A DNA stretch of 64,000 nt, from assembly GCF_003732705.1 (NCBI RefSeq), contig NZ_MOBR01000041.1, forward strand, positions 307,361-371,360. Reading direction: 5' to 3'. This document shows positions 28,110 to 35,454 of the stretch, piece after piece. The first letter of the stretch is position 1. Each line of letters begins with the position of its first letter. The notes beneath the pieces are model-generated. The model was not told the origin of the DNA. It ran no database searches and saw nothing but the letters and a program-made list of their open reading frames with translations. The DNA is from Pseudomonas frederiksbergensis. Its GTDB lineage: Bacteria > Pseudomonadota > Gammaproteobacteria > Pseudomonadales > Pseudomonadaceae. Both the position numbers and the translations under genes were made by a program.

Positions 28110-30233
28110 TCAGCGGGGCAGCGCGCTCCAGTCGAAAGGCTGAACAAACTCACCGGCATCCTCGGAGGTCATCGGTCGCGCCACCAAAAACCCCTGCACG
28201 TATTCACAGCCATTGGCCTGGAGCCAGTCATATTGCGCCACGGTTTCCACCCCTTCGGCGATGACCAGCAGGCCGTATTGCTTGCACAGATCGATAACGG
28301 TGCGTACCAGCGAGGCATCCCGGGAAGACTCCGGCAATCGCGCGATCAGATGCCGATCGAGTTTAAGCGTGTCCAGTTCCAGATCCCGCAGATGCGCCAA
28401 CGAACACGGCCCCGAACCGAAATCATCCAGCGCCACCCGTACCCCCAGATTGCGCAGCAAGCGCAGTTGCTTGCGAGTTTCATCGGGGTTGATCATCAGC
28501 GCTTCTTCGGTGACCTCAACTTCTATCTGGCGCGGCTGCAACTCATGGCGTTCCAGGGTTTGCCGCAACTCAGTGACCAGGTTGGGCATGCCAAATTGCG
28601 TGCTGCTCAAACTCACCCCCAGCACCAAGTCCTCGGCAAACAAGGTATCCCAGGCTTTACGCTGCTTGGCACTGCGATGGTAAATCCAGCTGCCCAGGCG
28701 ACTGATCAACCGCGCCTCCTCCAGCAACGGTAAAAACAGCCCCGGCGGCACATCGCCGACGCTCGGGTGCTGCCAGCGCAGCAACGCTTCAAAACCACGA
28801 ATCTGCCCGCCATTGATCGCCACTTGTGGCTGATACACCAGATTGAAATCGCGATTCTCGATGGCGCTGCGCACACTTTCTTCGAGCATCAAACGCGAGC
28901 GCGCCCGGCCATTCATTTCGTGATCGTAAAAACGATATTGCTGACGTCCGGCGCGTTTGGCTTCGTACATCGCAATGTCGGACGCCCGCAGCAGCCCGTC
29001 GAGGTTGGAACCGCAATCCGGGTAAGTGGCGATGCCGATACTGGCGCCGAGGGCAATGTCCAGGCCTTCGATCTGCTGACAGATCGACACCCGCTCAATC
29101 AATTTCTCGGCAATCTTTGCCGCTTGCTCGGGGAATTCCAGGTCCAGCAGCGCCGTGAATTCATCACCGCCCATGCGCGCCAGAATGTCGAAGGGCCGCA
29201 GGCAGGCCTTCAACTGCTCGGACACCCAGCGCAGCACCCGGTCACCGGCATCGTGGCCGAGGGAGTCATTGACCCGTTTGAAACCATCCAGGTCCAGGTA
29301 GAGCAGCACCCAGGCGCTGTCGGAACGTTCGCCGCGCAGCAGCAGGTTTTCCACGGTCTGGTGGAAACCCCGGCGGTTGAGCAGCCCGGTCAGCGGATCG
29401 GTCACTGCCTGAAACTCCAGTTGCTGATGCAAGTGACGCACCACCGACATATCCAGCACCGTCACCACCATCGCGTGTTGCTCGGAAGGCAGCGGCGCGC
29501 AGGACAACGCCACTGGCACCTGTTGGCCCGGTGCTGTGCGCAACAGCGCATCGTGCAGGCGCAGGGTCTCGCCGCGTTTGTAGCCGTTAAAAAGGTCGGA
29601 ATCGGCCCAGACCGGAATGTGCGGTTTTTGCAGGAAGTCCAGAAACTCCTTGCCCTGCAAGTCTTTGACCGTGGCATTGAGCAGCCGCGACATCGCCGGG
29701 TTGGCAAATCGAATCAGGCCGTCCTCACCCACCACCAGGATGCCTTCGGCGGCATTGTCGAGCACCGAGGCATTAAAGGCCCTGGCGACCTCCAGATCGT
29801 GGCTCAGGCGCTGCAGCGCACGGCGATTGCGCTGATGCTCCAGCAACGCCTGGACCTTGGGCTTGAGAATCTGCGGGTCGAAGGGTTTGAACAGATAATC
29901 CACCGCGCCACTGGCGTAGCCCTTGATCACGGCGTCCTGGGATTGTTCGTTGGCGGTCAGGAAAATAATCGGGGTCAGGCGGGTGCGCTGACTGCCGCGC
30001 ATCAACCGCGCGACTTCAAAACCATCCATGCCCGGCATCTGCACGTCCAGCAGCACCAGGTCGATTTCGTGTTCAAGGAGCAAACTGAGGGCCTCGAAGC
30101 CCGAGGCGGCGGTCATGACCTGCCAATCCTGGCGCTGTAACAAGGCGCGCATGCTGATCAGGTTTTCAGGGTAATCATCGACGATCAATAGGACAGAGCT
30201 GCCTTCACTTGGCGTGGGTTGCGCGCATTCCAT
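28110..30233 (-). CDS. Response regulator with PAS, GGDEF and EAL domains
   Basis: A 707-residue cyclic-di-GMP signalling protein. A receiver domain (about 15-130) has phospho-acceptor Asp63 in LVLLDVQMPGMDG and conserved Lys117 in YLFKPF. A PAS domain spans about 150-270. The GGDEF domain has an intact GGDEF at 355-359 (LARMGGDEFTALL) and the inhibitory RxxD site five residues before it (RPFD, 346-349). The EAL domain has EAL at 482-484 (GFEALLRWQHP). Both catalytic motifs look intact, so it could make or degrade c-di-GMP depending on signal. No sensor kinase gene is adjacent. No signal peptide; cytoplasmic. Confidence 0.93.
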   Translation of the reverse strand: MECAQPTPSEGSSVLLIVDDYPENLISMRALLQRQDWQVMTAASGFEALSLLLEHEIDLVLLDVQMPGMDGFEVARLMRGSQRTRLTPIIFLTANEQSQDAVIKGYASGAVDYLFKPFDPQILKPKVQALLEHQRNRRALQRLSHDLEVARAFNASVLDNAAEGILVVGEDGLIRFANPAMSRLLNATVKDLQGKEFLDFLQKPHIPVWADSDLFNGYKRGETLRLHDALLRTAPGQQVPVALSCAPLPSEQHAMVVTVLDMSVVRHLHQQLEFQAVTDPLTGLLNRRGFHQTVENLLLRGERSDSAWVLLYLDLDGFKRVNDSLGHDAGDRVLRWVSEQLKACLRPFDILARMGGDEFTALLDLEFPEQAAKIAEKLIERVSICQQIEGLDIALGASIGIATYPDCGSNLDGLLRASDIAMYEAKRAGRQQYRFYDHEMNGRARSRLMLEESVRSAIENRDFNLVYQPQVAINGGQIRGFEALLRWQHPSVGDVPPGLFLPLLEEARLISRLGSWIYHRSAKQRKAWDTLFAEDLVLGVSLSSTQFGMPNLVTELRQTLERHELQPRQIEVEVTEEALMINPDETRKQLRLLRNLGVRVALDDFGSGPCSLAHLRDLELDTLKLDRHLIARLPESSRDASLVRTVIDLCKQYGLLVIAEGVETVAQYDWLQANGCEYVQGFLVARPMTSEDAGEFVQPFDWSALPR

Positions 30234-30555
30234 GCTGCTTCTCTTGTTCGGGGCGACAGGCCGGTTTCTCGTGAAAACCGGACAAATTCTACGCCTTCAC
30301 TCTAGACCCGGATCCGGAAAAGCAGTAGGTGTCATCACGCCATCATTTAACCAAAGCGTCCATAAGCCGACTAACGGTCGGCTCTACAGCCCCCTGAAAC
30401 CGGGAAGGATGGCTTTTTGACAGGATGTTGGCGTCAATCATCTGCCAGACGGGCATTAACAAAGAAGCCGACTACGCTTATAAAGACTGCCCTCCAAGGC
30501 CCGTGCTAGAGCTTCTGGCACGTGCGTGCAGCATGAATTCGTGGAAGCTTTGTCT
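30234..30555. other. Intergenic region between divergent genes
   Basis: These 322 bp separate the divergent signalling gene and the alginate-lyase gene, so both promoters lie here. Two short hairpins are visible: CCGGTTT...AAACCGG around 30261-30281 and CCGAC-TAACG-GTCGG around 30368-30382. No gene is seen. Confidence 0.5.
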
Positions 30556-31224
30556 ATGATCGATCTCGCAACATGGAACCTCAGTGTTCCTGTCGGCAAT
30601 CCGCCTTACACCGTTGAAACAGCCAAACTGGTGAAGGGTTTCAAGGACCAATACTTCCACTCCGATACCGGCACCCTGTTCTTCTGGTCCCCGGTCACCG
30701 GCTCCAAAACCGAAAACGCCAAATACCCCCGCACCGAACTTCGCGAAACCTACAGCAATGGCACCCTGCGCAACTGGCTCTACACCGATGCCGACAACTC
30801 CCTGCGCGCGACACTGGCGGTTAACCAGGTGCCGAGCTCCGGCAAAATCGTCATCGGCCAGATCCACGCCTATGAAAGTCAGAAACCGTTGATCAAGCTT
30901 GAATACCAATTCAAGACCAGCACCCAGACCGGCAACATCGTCGCCAAAGTGCGCATGCACCCCGACGACGGCGAAGGCCGGGTCATCACCATCGCCACCG
31001 GCGTGAAACTGGATCAGGAGTTTTCCTACCTCCTTCACCTGAGCCCTGGCGGACAACTGGGCATCAGCGCGGCGGGGTATCAGTGGGATTCGAACATCAG
31101 CGCGACATGGCGCGACAAGCCGCTGTATTTCAAGGCGGGCGTGTATGTGCAGGACCACACCGGGTATACGAGCGAAGGCGGAAAAGTGACGTTCAGCAAA
31201 CTGGATATTGATCACGATAAGTGA
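30556..31224 (+). CDS. Polysaccharide lyase family 7 alginate lyase
   Basis: A 222-residue single-domain PL7 lyase, which cleaves alginate by beta-elimination. The three catalytic strand motifs are intact: RTELRE (59-64), QIH (102-104) and YFKAGVY (191-197). No signal peptide is seen at MIDLATWNLSVPVGNPPY, so the enzyme would remain in the cytoplasm or leave only by lysis, as reported for the P. aeruginosa protein of the same size. Isoleucine in QIH often goes with activity on polyguluronate or mixed blocks (family knowledge). GGAAG precedes the ATG at 30556. It stands alone, far from alginate biosynthesis genes. Confidence 0.9.
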   Translation: MIDLATWNLSVPVGNPPYTVETAKLVKGFKDQYFHSDTGTLFFWSPVTGSKTENAKYPRTELRETYSNGTLRNWLYTDADNSLRATLAVNQVPSSGKIVIGQIHAYESQKPLIKLEYQFKTSTQTGNIVAKVRMHPDDGEGRVITIATGVKLDQEFSYLLHLSPGGQLGISAAGYQWDSNISATWRDKPLYFKAGVYVQDHTGYTSEGGKVTFSKLDIDHDK

Positions 31225-31230
31225 CCTTCC

Positions 31231-31342
31231 GCTCGTTCCCACGCGCAGCAAAGGAATGCAGCCCGGGACGCTCCGCGTTCCATTCAGAAGCCGAACGCAG
31301 AGCGTCCGAAGAGGCATTCCCACGCAGAGCGTGGGAACGATC
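31231..31342. repeat. Degenerate REP element (GATCGTTCCCACGC class)
   Basis: The left arm is altered (CTCGTTCCCACGCGCAGCAA), while the right arm (CGCAGAGCGTGGGAACGATC, ending 31342) is intact. An open frame through it (31221-31589) is repeat-derived and not called. Confidence 0.8.
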
Positions 31343-31387
31343 TCAATCACTGTGCTTCCGAAAAATGCGTGGGAATAATGCCTTTAT

Positions 31388-31517
31388 GGCGAGGGAGCTT
31401 GCTCCCGCCGGGCCGCGAAGCAGCCCCATCCACCTGCCAGCGCATTCCTACAGTTCCACTCCAGCACCCGGTTTCGCGGCGGCTGCGCCACCGAACGGGA
31501 GCAAGCTCCCTCGCCAC
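31388..31517. repeat. Inverted repeat of a third REP type
   Basis: GGCGAGGGAGCTTGCTCCC (from 31388) and its inverse GGGAGCAAGCTCCCTCGCC (ending about 31517) flank a loop of about 90 bp. It is a wide-spaced palindromic pair upstream of the promoter at 31546-31574. Confidence 0.75.
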
Positions 31518-31545
31518 AAGGGTTATGCGTTGTCCTACGGTGCGG

Positions 31546-31574
31546 TTGCAGCCATCAAAGTCGCCGCTTATAGT
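31546..31574 (+). promoter_or_regulatory. Sigma-70-like promoter for the structured leader
   Basis: TTGCAG (31546-31551) and TATAGT (31569-31574) are 17 bp apart. Transcription from here would give a leader of about 240 nt containing the structured RNA at 31687-31765 before the small gene at 31824. Prediction by eye. Confidence 0.5.
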
Positions 31575-31686
31575 TCGCCCCGTCGCTGACAGCAGTCGGC
31601 GATAGGGTTTCGCAGCCCTACCGATACGTGTAACCGAGCATCATAAAAGCAACGACGATCGCATCAGCGCTCGTAGTCCGTTTTAT

Positions 31687-31765
31687 GGTGGCTGTGTGTG
31701 GGAGACCTTCGGGTCTGCCGGGTTCCTCGTATCCTCGGTCTGCGAACCCGCACACAGCTACCACC
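31687..31765 (+). ncRNA. Structured three-way-junction RNA, C4-like
   Basis: An outer stem pairs GGTGG-CTGTGTG (31687-31698) with CACACAG-CCACC (31751-31757 and 31761-31765, with a 3-nt bulge). Inside are a perfect hairpin AGACC-TTCG-GGTCT (31703-31716) and a second, GGGTTC...GAACCC (31720-31749), with an 18-nt loop. This layout, and its place just before a small protein gene in Pseudomonas, resembles the C4 antisense RNA family first found in phages P1 and P7. The fold is seen directly; the family name is recall and inference. It may act in cis on the gene at 31824. Confidence 0.6.
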
Positions 31766-31823
31766 CAACTCGTTTCGCAGCGAACGGAAGTAGCTCTTCT
31801 TTTAGATTCGAGGAGTTTTACTT

Positions 31824-32114
31824 ATGACAATTAACAACCCACCGCGCCGCTTCACCCCCATGTCCCAATTCGCCACCGACTACCCCGTCCTCCTAATCGA
31901 CAGCGACGCCCCGATCCGCGAATTGCACAACTGCGTCAGCGAACGCCTCAACGCCGTCGTCAAATACCTCAACCTCATGGCCTGCACCAGCCTGCCGGAC
32001 TACGCCGAAAACGACATCAACACCGTCACCAACATCGCCTTGATCCTGCTCCGGGATGTGCATGACGTGTTTAAGGTGATTGAGCAGCGTGGGTTTGATA
32101 TGCCAAAGGGCTAA
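31824..32114 (+). CDS. Small Pseudomonas protein behind the structured leader (DUF3077/DUF6124-like)
   Basis: A 96-residue, probably cytoplasmic protein (MTINNPPRRFTPMSQFATDY...) with a helical C-terminal half (VVKYLNLMACTSLPDYAENDINTVTNIALILLRDVHDVFKVIEQ). Proteins of this size with related ending patterns occur in many Pseudomonas genomes as several paralogues, usually behind the same kind of structured leader. Assignment to DUF3077/DUF6124 is by resemblance and context only. GAGGAG lies about 10 bp before the ATG. Function is unknown; the leader suggests post-transcriptional control. Confidence 0.75.
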   Translation: MTINNPPRRFTPMSQFATDYPVLLIDSDAPIRELHNCVSERLNAVVKYLNLMACTSLPDYAENDINTVTNIALILLRDVHDVFKVIEQRGFDMPKG

Positions 32115-32130
32115 TGCCTCATTCCACGTC

Positions 32131-32156
32131 AAAACCCGCCGTCGGGCGGGTTCTGG
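32131..32156 (+). terminator. Hairpin after the small gene
   Basis: An 8-bp stem AACCCGCC / GGCGGGTT closes a GTCG loop 18 bp past the stop codon. The T run is weak on the plus strand (TTCTGG); on the minus strand TTTTG follows, so it could also stop leftward transcription from the island. Confidence 0.55.
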
Positions 32157-32265
32157 CGGTCTGAAAATGCTCAACAAAAGAAAAACTGGAGTTATTTTTT
32201 TGACCAACCAACAACAACTCCTTATTTGCGCCACCTGCCACTCCAACCCTCTTCACGCCTTACTC

Positions 32266-32730
32266 TTACTCTGCAAACTCAAAGTTAAATGCCCCAACCA
32301 GCATCGCTGGTCCTTTTTTATTTTCATTTTTGTAGGCTACAAAACTACCGTGAAAACCGCTTGGATCGATCCCCGCCAGGAATAAATATCCAGCTTCAGC
32401 CTGCCAATATCCTTCCGAAAATCTATAATCAGCGATTATCTTTATATCATCGTGCGGCAGCTCATACCTACCGATCGGCAAGAACTTACTAAAACCAAAT
32501 ATAATATCGTCATGAAAAAATTGAACCTCTTCGTCTGGAACATATTGATAAGCATGAACATCCAGGCGGTATTCTTCGGGAGCATTGAGATAAGTACCAA
32601 CTAACCGCTTATCCTCAAAAGGCTCGTACTTCGCAACGAATTCGCGCTCACCGGGATGGCTCTCCTCCATACGCAATGTTGCAGTCAACTTACCTCCGAT
32701 CAAGGCACGAGTCACATTGTTAGACGACAT
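32266..32730 (-). CDS. Island cargo gene, unrecognised 154-residue protein
   Basis: I do not recognise the family. The protein is acidic, without a signal peptide or membrane segment, rich in aromatic residues and likely mostly beta (DIIFGFSKFLPIGRYELPHDDIKIIADYRFSEGYWQAEAGYLFLAG). It ends GAFNFEFAE. A strong ribosome-binding site, GGAGGTG, lies just before the ATG. The GGGGACAGATTTATTTA motif begins 28 bp upstream of the start (32758). Its base composition is clearly more AT-rich than that of core genes, pointing to transfer. The C-terminal half has a pattern like that of the cargo protein at 33116-33520 (F...G-R/K-Y-x-L, then H-x-S/G-G-S/T-F, ending G-x-F-x-F), so the two may be distant relatives. 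Confidence 0.7.
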   Translation of the reverse strand: MSSNNVTRALIGGKLTATLRMEESHPGEREFVAKYEPFEDKRLVGTYLNAPEEYRLDVHAYQYVPDEEVQFFHDDIIFGFSKFLPIGRYELPHDDIKIIADYRFSEGYWQAEAGYLFLAGIDPSGFHGSFVAYKNENKKGPAMLVGAFNFEFAE

Positions 32731-32751
32731 ATAACACCTCCATTAATTTTT

Positions 32752-33055
32752 AGAAAAGGGGACAGATTTATTTATCCATCCTCCTTGCCCCTAACCGTAA
32801 ACAAGCCACCCTCACAAAACACCTGTAAGAAATAACAGTTTGCAATACAGTTTTGCGATAACAGAACTATTGGCTATGACTAAAATCCTTACAACAGACG
32901 GCTTTGATTATTTTTTGCCTCCTCTGCTTCGGTTCGGTTCGGTTCGGTTCGGTTCGGTACACATTACCTATCGCGACAATCTTCCAGCCATTAAAAAACC
33001 CGCACAACGGCAGGGTTTTATTAGCGCGTTTTTTATTCCAACTATTCTGGAAGCG
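32752..33055. repeat. Repeat module, copy 1 (motif, leader and terminator)
   Basis: Starts AGAAAAGGGGACAGATTTAT (17-bp motif at 32758-32774) and continues for about 300 bp that match 35455-35752 closely. It includes CACCTGTAAGAAATAACAG, a TTCGG tandem run of six units (32936-32966) and a hairpin with the stem AAACCCGC/GGCAGGGTTT near 32993-33022. It is non-coding. Read leftward, it is the leader of the gene starting at 32730; its right end is the likely terminator of the leftward gene 33116-33520. The last bases resemble the 3' end of the 48-codon gene at 35722-35868. Confidence 0.8.
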
Positions 33056-33115
33056 ATTAAATACCTCTGTCCGCTTTTTCCGTCACACTTTTCCTTTCCG
33101 ACCAGCATCAACGAC

Positions 33116-33520
33116 TCATTCCTTGAATTCCCTGAACGCAAATCTTCCCTCTACTGCAAAGACATCTTCCTCAAAGAGCTTGAATTCCCCCACTGGAAAC
33201 TCCCCACCCTCTGACAAACGAAACGTACCGCTGGCATGCGTATCACCGGCAATATGATCAATCTGCAAACTCGCTGTAACGGAGTCATCATTTTTGTTTA
33301 GCGTGTAGGTCTTTCCAACTTCAAAATCAATTTTAAACTTGAGCCCCATATAATACGAGTGCCCGTCTAGCTCTCTATACTTCGGATTAATATGAAAGTA
33401 TCCGGCCTCATTAGACAAAAGACCCTTCCCATCTAGGTTCAACGTGTGCTCACCATATTTTGGATGTTTGAATACGATTACCAAATCATCGGAACTACTG
33501 ACGCTATCTTTAATTTCCAT
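33116..33520 (-). CDS. Island cargo gene, unrecognised 134-residue protein
   Basis: No recognised family. The protein starts MEIKDSVSSSDDLVIVFKHPKYGEHTLNLDGKG and ends FAVEGRFAFREFKE. It is acidic and predicted to be mostly beta, without signal peptide or membrane helix. The ATG at 33520 is preferred over a TTG at 33535. GGA lies 7 bp upstream, and the GGGGACGGATTTATTTA motif begins 30 bp before the start (33550), the same layout as the genes at 32730 and 36090. AT-rich compared with the core genome. It shares a loose C-terminal pattern with the 154-residue cargo protein. A lectin-like or calycin-like beta protein is possible but not shown. Confidence 0.7.
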   Translation of the reverse strand: MEIKDSVSSSDDLVIVFKHPKYGEHTLNLDGKGLLSNEAGYFHINPKYRELDGHSYYMGLKFKIDFEVGKTYTLNKNDDSVTASLQIDHIAGDTHASGTFRLSEGGEFPVGEFKLFEEDVFAVEGRFAFREFKE

Positions 33521-33543
33521 TTTTTCATCCAGCAAGTGATTAC

Positions 33544-33757
33544 AGAAAAGGGGACGGATTTATTTATGCATCCTCCTTGCCCCTAACCATAATCAAACAC
33601 TCCCCACAAAACACCTGTAAGAAATAACAGTTCACAATACAATTTCGCGATAACAGAGCGGCAGGTTATGACATAAAATCTTACGACACTTCCATCAGGT
33701 TATTTTTTTTGCCGCTCTGCTACGCTTCCCGAAACATACATGGAAGTAGGTGGCTAT
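33544..33757. repeat. Left end of the RAYT element and leader of the leftward cargo gene
   Basis: Begins AGAAAAGGGGACGGATTTAT (motif 33550-33566), carries CACCTGTAAGAAATAACAG (33612-33630) and runs into the RAYT start. The last part from 33721 is identical to 36291 onward. The 19-mer is inverted-repeated at 34542-34560, beyond the RAYT gene, with 17 of 19 bases matching. Confidence 0.8.
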
Positions 33758-34447
33758 ATGCCTAGAACAGCACGCATCGTATTACCCAATTATCCGCATC
33801 ACGTCGTGCAGCGCGGTCACAACAAGCAAGTGGTCTTCGCTGCAGCAAACGACTTCGAACACTACCTGGCTGACTTACAAGAACTCAAAACCGCCTTCGA
33901 TGTGAAGGTGTATGCATTTTGCCTAATGACTAATCATGTCCACTTGTTACTCGCGCCCGGTGACTCTGCGAGTGGACTCGGACAGTTGATGAAAAGCTTG
34001 GCGGGCCGGATGACGCGGCGCCGGAACAAACTGGAGGGTCGTTCGGGCACGCTGTGGGAAAGCCGCTACAAATCCAGCGTCGTACAAACCGATACCTACT
34101 TGCTGGCCTGTAGCCGATACATCGAACTCAACCCGATGCGAGCGAAGATTGTGCAACGTGCGCCAGACTACCCTTGGTCGAGCCTGCACTTACGCTTCAA
34201 TGAATCTCCTGTGGATAACTGGCTGGATGAAAGTCCTGCACTTAATGAATTGGGCACTACCCCCACCGAACGCCTCGCGCGCTACGCTTCCTTCATGGAG
34301 CAGGAGATTCCTTCATCAGAACTGCAATTGCTTAGAGGGGCGCTTCAACGCGGACAACTCACTGGCAATGCGAGATTTACCGATGAGATTGAGGAGATTA
34401 CCGGATTGCGAATAACACAACGAATGCGAGGCAGGCCAACTAAATAG
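33758..34447 (+). CDS. RAYT: REP-associated tyrosine transposase (Y1/HUH family)
   Basis: A 229-residue single-stranded-DNA transposase of the IS200-like Y1_Tnp superfamily. The metal-binding HUH motif is HVH in FCLMTNHVHLLLAPGDSASGLGQLMKSL. The region with the catalytic tyrosine is SRYKSSVVQTDTYLLACSRYIELNPMRAKIV, typical of COG1943 proteins. It opens MPRTARIVLPNYPHHVVQRGHNKQVVF and ends RGRPTK. The start at 33758 follows AGGTGG; an in-frame ATG at 33740 would add six residues. Such enzymes cleave REP-like hairpins instead of moving an IS. Here the likely substrate is the GGGGACAGATTTATTTA family around it. The gene looks intact. A deletion derivative lies at 36328-36561. Confidence 0.92.
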   Translation: MPRTARIVLPNYPHHVVQRGHNKQVVFAAANDFEHYLADLQELKTAFDVKVYAFCLMTNHVHLLLAPGDSASGLGQLMKSLAGRMTRRRNKLEGRSGTLWESRYKSSVVQTDTYLLACSRYIELNPMRAKIVQRAPDYPWSSLHLRFNESPVDNWLDESPALNELGTTPTERLARYASFMEQEIPSSELQLLRGALQRGQLTGNARFTDEIEEITGLRITQRMRGRPTK

Positions 34448-34464
34448 ACTGGATACTTTGAAGA

Positions 34465-34498
34465 GGGGATAGATTAAATAAATCTGTCCCCTTTTTTT
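34465..34498 (+). terminator. Palindromic REP-like motif acting as RAYT terminator
   Basis: GGGGATAGATT (34465-34475) pairs with AATCTGTCCCC (34481-34491) through an AAATA loop, with one G-T pair, and is followed by seven T residues. It lies 17 bp after the RAYT stop. It is both a copy of the GGGGACAGATTTATTTA motif in palindromic form and a textbook terminator. The same hairpin is found at 36580-36606. Confidence 0.8.
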
Positions 34499-34541
34499 AT
34501 ATTCTTTAGTTTTTACAACCATAACAAAAAGCTCTTAAAAA

Positions 34542-34671
34542 CTGTCATATCTTACAGGTGCCGATAAAGCTGACGCTATCTACCATTGAACATGCAGCAA
34601 GTAAAAGTGAAAAAGACACAGATAATTAATTCTGTCCCTTCCCCCCCTAAACTTCACTCAGGATGAACACC
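34542..34671 (+). promoter_or_regulatory. Shared leader upstream of the 193-residue cargo gene
   Basis: Starts CTGTCATATCTTACAGGTG (34542-34560), continues with GATAAAGCTGACGCTATCTA and a degenerate motif (TTAATTCTGTCCC, 34626-34638), and ends at the start codon. The leader of the gene at 36834 (36694-36833) is clearly homologous, although the two genes are not. The start of the leader is inverted relative to the same 19-mer in the leftward leaders. Confidence 0.7.
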
Positions 34672-35253
34672 ATGACGGAATATAACCAAGCTGAATCATT
34701 CAAAGGGGTAGCTTACGTATCTGGCAGCAATCCAGAAGCGTTTATGTGCTTCCAAAACTTCAAAATTAGCAGCTACTACACTGGCAATCCAGCCGCAGCA
34801 TCATCCGTACCAAGCGCAGATCTTGTCGACGTGAGCAACTTGTTCGTAAACTCCTGCGTTGGAGTTAAGGTTGCGTATTTTTTATTCAAAAGAATAGCGA
34901 GTGACCCCGATCCAGAGGCGATTAATGCCTATCATATTCAATGCTGTAACGGTCCGTATACAGGTGAATACCTAAGTACCGATCTAAGCAGTGGGAAAAT
35001 CTCCACGAGTAAAGAACCTAAATATTTCTTCAGACTGCAGCATAACAGGGTAGATATCGATGCTAGCACGTCAACAGATGACGGCAATGACGTAAATCTG
35101 GTTGCTTGGTACGGGAGGGTTGAATTAGGTGCCCGAGCGAATGTGGATTATACCAATCAATATACAGCTGAAGTTAATATTAAACAAAGCGCACAGGGGA
35201 TAGCTGCATTCAAATTGCGTTACACGAAGAAAAATACACTAGATATCAACTAA
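34672..35253 (+). CDS. Island cargo gene, unrecognised 193-residue protein
   Basis: No recognised family. MTEYNQAESFKGVAYVSGSN begins the protein; the middle has four cysteines (FMCFQNF, NSCVGV, IQCCNG) and the end is FKLRYTKKNTLDIN. No signal peptide or transmembrane helix is evident. The ATG at 34672 has AGGA 8 bp upstream and is preferred over the ATG at 34663, which overlaps that site. AT-rich codon use sets it apart from core genes. The 130-bp leader is shared with the cargo gene at 36834-37250. A strong terminator follows at 35276-35305, so it is a self-contained transcription unit. Confidence 0.75.
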   Translation: MTEYNQAESFKGVAYVSGSNPEAFMCFQNFKISSYYTGNPAAASSVPSADLVDVSNLFVNSCVGVKVAYFLFKRIASDPDPEAINAYHIQCCNGPYTGEYLSTDLSSGKISTSKEPKYFFRLQHNRVDIDASTSTDDGNDVNLVAWYGRVELGARANVDYTNQYTAEVNIKQSAQGIAAFKLRYTKKNTLDIN

Positions 35254-35275
35254 ACCCCATGTGATTAATAGCAGC

Positions 35276-35305
35276 AAACAAACCTACCTAATGGCGGGTT
35301 TGTTT
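35276..35305 (+). terminator. Terminator of the 193-residue cargo gene
   Basis: AAACAAACCTACC (35276-35288) pairs with GGCGGGTTTGTTT (35293-35305) around a TAAT loop, with two imperfect positions. It lies 22 bp after the stop and ends in a T-rich arm. Confidence 0.8.
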
Positions 35306-35344
35306 ATGGGAACAAAGGGGGCAGATTTATTTAATCCGCCCTTT

Positions 35345-35454
35345 AATCCCCAAAAAGAAACCCGCCTCTCGGCGGGTTTCTTTTCAACGCTGTTTAACGC
35401 CCAGGCTTAGTTAACCTTCGCGTTCAACTCACCTTTGAGGTAACGCTGATACAT
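35345..35454 (-). pseudogene. Displaced 3' end of fba with its terminator
   Basis: 35407-35454 encodes MYQRYLKGELNAKVN and a stop on the minus strand, identical in protein to the last 15 residues of the intact aldolase (37366-37413), but with several synonymous changes. The downstream hairpin (AAACCCGCC-TCTC-GGCGGGTTT) and linker are also duplicated. Similarity ends abruptly at 35454, where AGAAAAGGGGACAG begins. It is a relic left by insertion or recombination at the end of fba. Confidence 0.85.

Noticed and set aside
31221..31589. Open frame of 122 codons after the alginate lyase
   Set aside because: It is read through REP sequences and encodes the usual repeat-derived peptide (PRRAWERS). 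Several similar frames in the window were rejected for the same reason.
32840..33257. Rightward frames through the first repeat module
   Set aside because: They cross the terminator and the TTCGG repeat and run opposite a better leftward gene; the sister module does not keep the frame.
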